DNA of 64,000 bases from Montifringilla adamsi. Its lineage: Eukaryota; Chordata; Aves; Passeriformes; Passeridae. The position numbers were made by a program, and so were the translations under genes. Positions 19,236-29,264 of this stretch are shown piece after piece (the first letter of the stretch is position 1; each line of letters opens with the position of its first letter). The DNA is taken from positions 4,639,459-4,703,458 of the forward strand of contig JAGGNK010012559.1 in NCBI GenBank assembly GCA_017590115.1. The letters are read 5' to 3'. A model generated the notes under the pieces. That model searched no databases, was not told the DNA's origin, and saw nothing but the letters and a program-made list of their open reading frames with translations.

Positions 19236-22200
19236 ATGAGCGGGGACATGCGGGCCCTGCTGTGCCTCTGGCTGATGGCCCAGGTGGTCCAGGTGGCCCT
19301 GTCCTCCCGGGTCCGCACCCGCCGGGAGCTGGGCCCCGGTTTGTACGAGCACGGCGTCTACGACGCGGGCGGCTCCTACTGCCAGCGGGGGGATGTCTGC
19401 TGCCACGGCCGCGACGACGCCTGCACCGTGCCCTACCACGACACCCTCTGCTACTGCGACCTCTTCTGCAACCGCACCGTGTCCGACTGCTGCCCCGACT
19501 TCTGGGAATACTGCCTGGGCATCCCGGCGCCTTTCCCCAAAGCCCCAGGTGAGGCGCTGGGGGTGATGCAGCCCTGGGGTGATGCTGCTGCTGCTGCTGC
19601 TCCTCGGGGTGATGGGTGTGGCACCCCACGGTCCTGCCCTCACCGCAGAGCTGCTGCGGAGCTCTCAGAGCTGTGGGAACTCCTGCAGAGTGTCCGGGGT
19701 GGTATGGACTTCCAGAAAAAGAGGTGTGGGAACAGCCCGTGACCCCAGAGCCCGCTCCAGCAGTGCCTGCGGGCAGAGCAGGGACGTGAGGAGACGTGCG
19801 GGGACTCCATCCCAGCTTGCCCGGTCACGGCTGGGGCAGGCAGATGCTGGCCCTGGCTTAACCCTGCCGGCAGCTGGGGCGGCCGGGGACGAGGAGGGGG
19901 CACGGGCAGCCCCCAGCTCCCAGCACAAGGCTCTCTCAGAAGTCCCTCCGGAGCAGAGCCAGCTCCCGGGCACAACCGGCCCCTTTATCCCTGTCCCGCC
20001 AGGCTGAGCACATTTAACCCTCCCGGCGCCGAGCCAGCCCCGCTCCCACCCTGCACCCACTGACCCCCAGCAGAACTTTGGGGTGCCAAGGTGCAGCCGG
20101 GCACCAGCCTGGATTTAAGAACCGCGTTGGTTTTCCCTTCTGTTTGCACCCCGGGGAATTTGGGGAGCTGGTGGGGACCCCCGGCAGAGCCAAGCACTCA
20201 CCAGGGGCTCTCCCATTCCCATTCCCACGCAGGCTGTGCCCGTGCAGGACGCAATTATCCCATGGGAGCCACGTACCGGGAGAACTGCAACCTGTGGTGA
20301 GTGCATGCTGCGTGGGCACCTGCGGCATGTCACCGGCATGTCACCAGAGGAAGGTGTCGCCATCCCGCGGGCTCCTGGAAACCTCAGAGCGAGGCCCGAG
20401 CTGGGTGGTGGGAGCCGCTGCCAAAATGCCTTTGCTCCAACAAATTCGGAGCCAAGGGCCTTGAGCCGCTCCCAAGTTTCAGAGCATGCCTGCGTGGGAG
20501 CCGCTCGCCCCGGCGCTGCCCAGGGGGGTTTTGGCCACGCTGGTCCCAGCCCAGCTTGCCCAAGCCTGACGGGACGCTCGGGCAACCGCGGCCGTTCCGT
20601 GCCAGCGGGCAGAGCCCCGGCCGTGCCGCCCGCTGGGCAGCTCCCGCAGCTCGCTGGGAATTAGCTGGGAATACTGGCGTTACCGTACTGGTATTACTGG
20701 CATGCGGAGGTGGGGGATTGGGGAACCTGCCGGCGCGAAGCTGCTGCAGACGAGGATTGCAGCCGGAGGGGCGATGCGGCAGATAAGCGGAAATCAAAGG
20801 CAGCGTCTGGGGCGTGTGCGAGGGCAGGGGCACGTGTGGGAACATGTGTGTGCGCCGGGGCTGCGGGTGAAAAGACAGCCCGAGCCTCCCCACAGCTCTG
20901 AGGCAGCCTGGAGTTTCTCCGGGATGGTGGCACGGAGCGCTCAGGGATGGAGGGTGTCCCCGCTCCCGGGGGAATGTCAGTGTCCCCAAGCCACGCAGGT
21001 GGATGTGGCATCTCTGCTGTGGGGGAGCATCTCTGACCCACCAGCGCCGGGGAGGGGGCAAATCTCTTCTTCCAAACCCTCCTCCCCCACATTTGGTGCC
21101 TGGAGAACAGGAATTTCTGCACCGTCACCCCCGCCCCTGTCCCGGGGTTCCTGCTGGGAGGGGGGGTGGCAGGGGACAAAACCCATGGTGGGGTGACACA
21201 GGGTGTGGGCACCCAGCTGGCGGCACCCTGAGGTGCTCCCAAGTCCCCAGGTGTCACCCAGAGCGCCGGGAGCGCTCAGGGATGGAAGGGGGAAGGCTGG
21301 AATCCAGGTGCTGCCGGCGGGATCGGGATGGGGGTGTCTGGCGGGACACGGCCTCGCTCAGCTCCATAAAAGGGAAATGTGCCGGGCAGGAGGGAGCATG
21401 CCAAGCATTGCTCACTGCACGGGGGGAGCACAGCCCGGGGCTCCCCAGGGGACCCGCCGCACCCCCAGAGCCCCCCCCCGCCCGGCTGTCCCCATGGAGT
21501 GACCTGGTCGCTGTGGGTCACCCATGGGGACACCCGGCCCCGACCCCCGGCCCTGGGCTGCTGTCCAAGCCCCCCTCTGATGTCTGCAGCCTTGGCAGCT
21601 TTTCAGCTGATTTTCTGTCCCATGGCCTGGCTGCCCTCAGGGCTCCTGCCGGGGCTGGGGCGGGGGGGACAGCTCCCAGGGCCACCCAGAGGCCACACAG
21701 GGTCACCCAAAGGCCACTCAGGATCACCCAGAGGGTCACCCACGGCTTCACCCCTCTGCAAGATGCCAATCTCTGGTGACCCCTGACAGAAGCAGCTCTG
21801 AGCCCCTCGCTGCCTGCCTGGTTTGGGAGGGGCAGCGCCCACTCAGGGTCCCCCTGGTCACCCTGGGGACATCATTTCTCAGCGACTGTCCCCTCTGCAG
21901 CACCTGCGGGCCCGGCGGGCAGTGGCAGTGCGAGGACCACGCCTGCCTGATGGACGGGGAGCTGATCGACGCCGTCAACAGGGGCAATTACGGGTAAGGA
22001 CCGGGCACCGCGAGGGTGGCACGGGGATGCCTCACCCCTCGGTGCTTTTTGGGGCAACCCCTGAGCCGTGTCCCCTCTTGCCACGCAGCTGGAGAGCCGC
22101 CAACTACAGCCAGTTCTGGGGGATGACCCTGGAGGACGGGATCCGGCACCGCCTGGGCACCTTCCGTCCCTCTCCCACCGTCATGAACATGAACGAGATG

Positions 22201-25200
22201 CACGTGAGTCCCCCCGGGGGGGAAACTGAGGCACGCCCAGTGATTCCCCATCGCTGGGAAGGGGCTCCCAGAGGCGGGGAGGGGAGGCAGGGCAGCCCTC
22301 GTGTTTGGAGACAGCAGCTCAGCAAATTCCCCCGGACAATCCCCGGGCTGCCAGTGTTGTTTTTTCCCCCTCTCCTCCGTGCTCGTTTCCCATCGGAACG
22401 CCGGCCCCACTGCTGCTGACTCAGCAGAGCTGCCTGCTCCCTTTCTTTGCCTCTGCCCGCACCCAAACCCAGGGTGGGCACCCCCCGGTGGTCTGTGGGG
22501 TGCTGGCAGAGCTTGGTGCACGCCCAGCCCCGCGCTCCGGAGCCCCATGTTTAATTTTAGAGGCGCTTCCTGCGCTGGGAGAAGCCGGGCAGTTGTGGCC
22601 GTGTCCTCCCCAGGAAGGTCGGGGCGGGGGCACTGTCCCCGCTCCAGGGAGGAAAGGCAGGGCCAGAGGCCACCGTGAGGAGCTGTGTCACCCAGAGCTG
22701 TGCCCTCGGGGGGGCCACCGAGGGCCCTGCTGGGCTCCGGGGTGGGACACTTGGTGCTGGTGTTGTCTAAGGAGCTGCTGGGGCTGTGGAGCCCAAATTT
22801 AGGGGAAATTGAGGGGTGGGGCCTTTCTGGGATAAAGGAGAGCCCAAATCTTTGTCACTCAGGGTGATGTCCCTGTCCTGAGGCTGGGGAGACACAAAAC
22901 CTGGGTGGGGACACTGCTCAGAGGATGGCTGGGGTGGCAGGAGGAGGAGCAGGGGTCCCACAGTGGAGCTGGGGGACACCAAAGCTGGCTGGGGACCATC
23001 TCAGAGGATGGATGGGGTGGCAGGAGGAGCTGGGGGGTCCCGGTGGGCTGAGCCCCCCGCTCTGCCCCGCAGATGAACATGGACTCCAACGAGGTGCTGC
23101 CACGTCACTTTGACGCCGCTGCGAAGTGGCCCGGGATGATCCACGAGCCCCTGGACCAGGGGAACTGCGCCGGCTCCTGGGCCTTCTCCACGGCCGGTGA
23201 GGGCGGCGGGGCAGGCCGGGCGGGGACAGCGGGGACAGGGACGGAGCCACCTCCCCCTGACCCGCCGATCCTCCCCAGCCGTGGCCTCGGACCGCATCTC
23301 CATCCACTCCATGGGACACATGACCCCCGCGCTGTCCCCACAAAACCTCCTGTCCTGTGACACCCGCAACCAGCGCGGCTGCAGCGGGGGACGCCTGGAC
23401 GGAGCCTGGTGGTACCTGCGCAGGAGGGGGTGAGTGCGGGGGGGATAATGGGATCATGGGATAATGGGATCATGGGATGGGATGGGGTGGGGTGGGATGG
23501 GATGATGGGATGGGATGGGATGGGATGGGATGGGATGGGATGGGATGAGATGGGGCAGGGTGTTATGGGAAAGATGAAATGGGAATGGGACAGAATCAGA
23601 TGGGATGGGACAGGACGATATAGGACAAGATGATATGAGACAAGAGGATATGGGAATGGGAGAGAATTGGATGGGGTGGAACACGATGGAATGGGAATGG
23701 GATAGGACAGGCTGGGGATGGGATATTGGGATGGGATGGGGTGGGATAGGACGGGGTGTGGTGGGGGACAGGGAAAAAAGGGGGTTTGGGGCTCTGGTCA
23801 TGTGGGGAGAGCCCAGGAGATCCCCGTGCTCATGCTGTGCCTTGGACAGGTGGGGAATGAGGACTGCCAGGGCAGGATGGACAGTGGGGTTTGGAATTGG
23901 GATGGGAATGGGGTTTGGGATCAGGATGGAGATTAGGGTTTGGGATTGGGGTGGGAGTGGGGTTTGGGATCGGGATGGGAAGGGGGATCACAGTGGGATG
24001 GGAGTGGGGTTTGGGGTGAAGATGGAAGTGGGGATTGGGATGGGAATGAGAGTGGGTTTTGGGATGGGAATGAAAGAGGGATTTGGTGTGGGGATGGAGA
24101 ATGTGTTCGGTATGTGGATGGGATTGGGATGGGGCAGGAAGTTTGGTTTGGGATGGGAGTGGGCTTTGGGATGAGGATGGAGCCGGTCCCTCCCCTCCTA
24201 CACCCCTGTCCCTGCGCGCAGGGTGGTGACAGACGAGTGCTACCCGTTCACGAGCCAGGAGAGCCAGCCGGCCGCTCCGCCCTGCATGATGCACAGCCGC
24301 TCCACGGGCCGGGGCAAGCGACAGGCGACAGCGCGGTGCCCCAACCCCCAGACCCACTCCAACGAGATCTACCAGTCCACCCCCGCCTACCGCCTCTCCT
24401 CCAGCGTGAGCGCCGGGCCGGGAGCCCTTGGGAGCGGGGAGCGGGAAGGGGTTTGGCTCGGCGTTCTTTACCTGGGAAAACCGAGGTTGGGAATGCGGCT
24501 GGGAAAACCCCGCTGCGGAGCCCGCGGGGAGCGGCTGCTCCGCCCGGCCCCTCCACGGCAGCCGCCTGTGGGTGCTGGAGCAGCTCTGCTGCATCCCTGG
24601 GGGTGGGGAGGGCAGTGCCGGGGGTCCCGGCACCCCTGCCACCCGCTGCCACCCTGTTCTGTGCTTGCAGGAGAAGGAGATCATGAAGGAGCTGCTGGAG
24701 AACGGCCCCGTGCAAGGTACAGAGCTGGCGGGGGCACCCCTCTGTGCGCCCCAAAAGATTGGGGGAACAAAGTAAGGGGGGAAAAACTGCTCTGTCCGTG
24801 CTAGGGGAGCTGTCGTGGCAGCCAGAACCCCCCTCAGCTGCTCCCCGTGCGTGCCCGGGCAGCGCTGCCCCGGTGCCCGTCACGCTGCCCACCCCAGCGG
24901 GCACCGCGGGTTGCTCATTAACTCCTGAGATTTAATCACCGTCTTGGCAGCTGCGTTTGTTTAACTTTATTTTCGCTTTTTGAAACCTCCTCGGAGTGCT
25001 GTTGCGTGGCCCCGGGGAGGATCCGGCTGCCGCCTTCCCTCCCGCTGGGAATGCGATGCCCCCGCGCCCGGGGGGACACGGAGCCCTTTCCTGGCGACAG
25101 TGGCAGTGTCCCCAAACCCTGTCGCCCTCCCCGCAGCCATCCTGGAGGTGCACGAGGATTTCTTCATGTACAAGAGCGGGATCTACCGGCACACGCCCGT

Positions 25201-25963
25201 GGCCGAGGGGAAGGGGCCGAAGCACCAGAGACACGGGACCCACTCGGTGAAAATCACCGGGTACGCGTGGGGGCGGCCCGGGGGGCTCAGAGGGTTGGTC
25301 AGGGTGGGAAAAATATTCCCTTTGGGTGTCCCCGAGCTGGGAAAGGAAGCAGGGAGGGGAATGGTGGCACAAGTGGCACGAGTGCGGTGCTCAGCACCCT
25401 GGAAGAGGGGGGGTTTGGAGGTGCAGACCCCCGGGGCGGGGGGGATCTGTCCTGTGCCGGTGTTTCCTTCCTTCTGCCATGGCTAAATATTCCTGCCCCT
25501 ATTCCGGGAGCGGATGTCCCAACCTCGGCCTGGCCCTGGGGAGGTGCCGGGGGCAGGAAATGAGCAGGGTCAGCCCCCCCCAATCCCCCACGGTGGGGGG
25601 ACCCCACAGTCTGGGGGTGCTTGGGGACCCCCCCTCACTGTCCTGTCCTGCTGCAGGTGGGGAGAGGAGCAGCTGCCTGATGGCCAGACCCAAAAATACT
25701 GGGTGAGTTTGGGGAGGGGGGCTCAGCCATGGGGTGCGGCCGCTTCCCCTCACCCGTGTGGGGTCCGGCTTGGCTTTGTGGGGGGGTCACCGCGCTGAGC
25801 GTGTCCCCTGTCCCCTCTGCAGACGGCGGCCAACTCGTGGGGCACGGCGTGGGGCGAGGGCGGCCACTTTCGCATCGCCCGCGGCGTCAACGAGTGCGAG
25901 GTGGAGACTTTCGTGGTGGGGGTTTGGGGCCGCGTCAGCATGGAGGACATGCCCCACAAGTGA
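19236..25963 (+). CDS. TINAGL1: TINAGL1, tubulointerstitial nephritis antigen-like 1 (11 coding exons)
   Basis: Secreted matricellular glycoprotein that binds laminin and integrins; a catalytically dead relative of cathepsin B. Exons: 19226-19548 (ATG 19236; in-frame ATG at 19248 is the alternative start), 20233-20296, 21901-21993, 22089-22203, 23073-23196, 23279-23429, 24222-24405, 24671-24716, 25137-25260, 25657-25702, 25823-25963; phases agree and give 466 aa (human 467). A hydrophobic signal peptide ([16 protein letters not shown]) precedes a somatomedin-B-like Cys-rich domain (about residues 46-97, ending CCPDFWEYC) and a second Cys-rich segment (about 105-155). The peptidase C1 domain runs from about residue 200. 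The catalytic Cys is Ser230 ([11 protein letters not shown]) while His399 (GTHSVKITG) and Asn424 (AANSWG) remain. GRGKRQ in exon 24222-24405 matches the mammalian protein. Confidence 0.96.
23440..24195. repeat. G-rich 'gggatgggat / gggtttgggat' repeat in a TINAGL1 intron
   Basis: The whole intron between the exons ending 23429 and starting 24222 is a degenerate purine-rich array. First come 'gggat' pentamers (about 23440-23770), then units of 'gggaatggggtttgggat' (about 23890-24180). G runs every few bases make the transcribed strand a candidate for G-quadruplex formation. Confidence 0.85.
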
Positions 25964-26634
25964 GCCCCCCGATGTCCCTGTCCCCAGCGCGGCCCCGCCG
26001 TCGCAGCACGGCGGGCGGGGGGCTGGCGCTGTCCCCTGTGTCCCCTGGCCGGGGGCTGCGTGTCCCCGCTGTGCTGACGCAGCGGCTGGGGGCAGTGGGG
26101 CGTGCGACAGGGGGTGCCCCGGGGGCTGCTCCAGTCTCCCATGGGATTTGCCCGCTAATCCCCCCGCCCCGGGCTCGGCTGGGCTGTGGTGGTGGCGGGG
26201 GGCTCTTCAAAGGCAGCTGCACCCCCCAATCCCGGTTGGGGCTGTGGGATTTCCCCCCTTTTCCCAATGGGGGGACCCCCATATTCCTGCCTCTCCCGTC
26301 CTGGCCTCAGCAGCTCCCCCCAGCAGGGCGGTTCTGGAGCTGGGGGGGTGAAATAATCCAGCGGGGGGGTCCCCTGAGCCCCCAGGGCTGGGTGTCGCCA
26401 GGATGGGGTCCCCACCGTCCCCCCCCCAGCCCGTTCCTATGGTGCTATGGCCCTGCCACCCCCCCCGGGGGACAGCAGGGACAAGGGAGGGCTCAGCCCC
26501 ATGGTGTCCCCCTCCTGGGGGGGCCACAAGTGAGGTCCACGCAGCCAGCACAGCCCAGGAACTCCCCCTCCACCCCAACCAAAGGGCTGTACTTTTAAGA
26601 CTTTTTGTATTTATTTTGCTTTTTATTGTTTGTA

Positions 26635-26640
26635 AATAAA
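26635..26640 (+). terminator. TINAGL1: TINAGL1 polyadenylation signal AATAAA
   Basis: 'tgtaaataaagtt' follows a T-rich stretch (26592-26632) 672 bp after the TINAGL1 stop, and a G/T-containing region follows. The 3' UTR would therefore be about 690 bp. Confidence 0.85.
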
Positions 26641-26789
26641 GTTATGGAAGCCTCAGAGCTCAGAGGGTGGACTCAGTGCTCCGAGGGGGACACGTGGCCC
26701 CTGTCACCCCCGTCTGGGGGGCCCAGGGTGGCCTCGGGAAGGGCTGGGGGGTGAGATAAGGCCCCGCTCATTGTCCACCTTCCGGCCCC

Positions 26790-27020
26790 GCCGCTCCGGT
26801 CACCGCGGCCAGCGCTGGACACGCCGCGGGCACGCGCAGCCACTCGGGCCACCACGGCCACCACCGCGGCCAGGGGGGGCCACCACGGCCAGCTGTGCCA
26901 CCGCACCCGGCTGTGCCACCACCGCCGGGTATGGCCACCACGGCCACCGTGCGGCTGGGTGTGCCACCGCGGCCAATGTGCCACCCCAAGTGCCACCACA
27001 GTGAGATGTGCCACCACATC
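26790..27020. repeat. 'gccaccacggccac' minisatellite
   Basis: Degenerate units of 'ggccaccacgg' and 'tgtgccaccgc' form a GC-rich array just beyond the TINAGL1 3' end. Nothing else is recognisable between 26660 and 27210. Confidence 0.8.
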
Positions 27021-27214
27021 CACGCGTGTCCCCACAGCCCCCGTGTCCCCGCGCCATGCCTGGGGTGGCGCTGGGGCTGCTGTCGCCTTTTCCAAAGGCC
27101 TGCACTCCCGGCGGTCCTTGTCCCTTTCCATGTCCCCTCCCTCGGTACCCCCCGCAGGGCGACACTCACAGGGCGGAGGGCGCTGCCACCTGGTGGTTGC
27201 TGCCCGCAACTGCA

Positions 27215-28235
27215 GGGACGGGTGCATATATATTTATATATTTAAAAAATATGTAAAAATATCTCTGTTATGTATAGATAGAGATATAAATGGGTACAGA
27301 TATGTCTTTATATGTGTAAATATAGATACATTTATATATACAGGTGCCTGTTGGTTTACAGACATGAACGCCACCACATATCTATATCATCTATATCTAT
27401 CTATATATCTATATAATCTATATCTATAATCTATATCTAATCTATATCTATATATCTCAATATATCTATATCAGTGTGTGTATATATATATCTGTGTTTA
27501 TATATACCTGCATATTTATATATATATATGCAAAAACCACCCTGTATATATTATTATATGTGTATATATGTACATGTAACCACACCCGTTTAATAGATAT
27601 AATATATAACGTATATTTTAGATATAATATCTAAATTCACCTAGATTTAATAGATATAATATATAACATATATTTTAGATCTAGAATATACACATATACA
27701 TCTAAAATATATATTATATATAATTTATATATTTTTATATTATATACAATAGATATATTATATATATATTTATTATATATAAAACATGTGTGTCTATGTA
27801 TTTATATATACACGTGTGTATATATAAATACATGCCTATATATATTTACATGCAAAGTTTTTTATATGTTTATGTGTATCTATATATATGTACACGTATG
27901 TATATATATATATTTAAAAAGCCTGTATATATATTTATATGTGAAAATATGCATGTATACACACCTATATATATGTGTATATATATATATGTATATACAC
28001 ACACACACATATATATATATGTTACATGCAGGTACATATTTATATGTATTTATATACATATTTATATGTATTTATTATATTTTAAATATATATTTTACAG
28101 ATATGTATTTTATATTTATATATACATATCCATAAAGCATATAAAATATATCTAAAATACATATAAATACATATATGTGTGTATAAAATATATAAAATAC
28201 ATCTATAAAATATATATTTATATATGTATTTACAG
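27215..28235. repeat. About 1 kb TA-rich satellite-like low-complexity block
   Basis: Almost continuous 'tatata', 'atatct', 'tacata' and 'tttaaa' words with short 'acacac' and 'tgtgtg' interruptions, in sharp compositional contrast to the GC-rich flanks. It lies between the convergent 3' ends of TINAGL1 (+) and PEF1 (-). There are no coding features; the long tyrosine/isoleucine-rich frames are repeat translations. Confidence 0.95.
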
Positions 28236-28690
28236 CCCCAACCTCTCTGCCTCAAGCCCAAGCAGGGCTGAGCTCTGACTCAACAGAAATATTGGAAATG
28301 CTCAGGGGAAAATATCCTCGGAATGCTCGGGGATGGTTGGGAACAGCCAGTCCTGCCCGGGGCTGGAAAACACCGAGCCTGAGCTCTTCCTTCTGATCTC
28401 AGACCTTTTAACCTTTCATTCCCTAAGAATTCCTCCCAATCTTTGGAGATTCCTCAGGGTAAATTCCACGCTCATCACTTGGGGAGAAAAGTTCTCCATT
28501 GATGGGATTTTTCTGCGCCTCAGGAGCCCCCCCAGTCCTTTATTTTCTATATTTGGACATGAAATTCCTAAGAATTGATTTTAGGGAATGGTATCCAGCC
28601 CCTGGGACGTGTCCCCTGGTGCCACCACACGGGACAGGAGGCACCTGCTGTCCCCTGGAGCCCCCCCTGCACACAGAGACCACAGAGCAG
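28236..28690. other. Intergenic, nothing recognised
   Basis: Unique-looking sequence between the TA-rich block and the PEF1 3' end. No exon-like segment with family resemblance was seen on either strand, including no orexin-receptor transmembrane motif. Confidence 0.6.
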
Positions 28691-28706
28691 CCGGAGCACA
28701 ACACAT

Positions 28707-28712
28707 TTTATT
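28707..28712 (-). terminator. PEF1: PEF1 polyadenylation signal (AATAAA on minus strand)
   Basis: 'tttatt' on the plus strand reads AATAAA on the minus strand, 553 bp beyond the PEF1 stop. The mRNA end would fall near 28690. Confidence 0.75.
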
Positions 28713-29264
28713 CCAAAGCTGGAAAAATTGAGCTCTAAACTTTGTCAGGATTTGGCTTCAGGATTGGCAACAGCGAGGGGACGATCCCATGGGGCTGCAG
28801 CAGCACATCCCATTCCAGCAGCCCCTGGAAAAACAGGCATGAGACCCCCAGGAAAGCACTCCCAGGGTGGGATGTGCTCCCAGGGCACTCGGGGAGGGAA
28901 GGAAGGAGCTTTGTCCTCACTTTTCTCCTTTCCTGCTGCTTCCAAACCCAAGGCTCAGCTTTTCCTCCCCAAAACGGGGATGCTCTGCTGCAGGCACCTC
29001 GGGATGAAGCTGGAATTTGGGGGTGGCACGGGATCTAAGCTGCTTTGGCTGTCCCAGTTTGGCGTGGGATTCACCCTGACTCCCACAGACTGGACACAAG
29101 GAATCCAAGCCAGGAAAACCCCAGCAGGATTTGGGGTGGATCAAGCCGGAAATTTGGCCCCGGAGAGGAACCCTCAGAGGGGCTCAGCCACATCCAACGG
29201 GGAGGATGAGGATGGCTGAAGCTCCTGGAGAGCTCCAGAATTCCCAGCCTTTGGAGTGGGGATG

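Noticed and set aside
16981..19318. Very long open frames crossing the N run on both strands
   Set aside because: They consist largely of X residues from the gap plus repeat translation; there is no family resemblance.
27215..28235. Centromere-like or replication-origin element
   Set aside because: It is only 1 kb of irregular TA words with no monomer structure and no origin motif.
26660..28700. HCRTR1 remnant
   Set aside because: No transmembrane or GPCR motif is visible in any frame. A tblastn search would be decisive.
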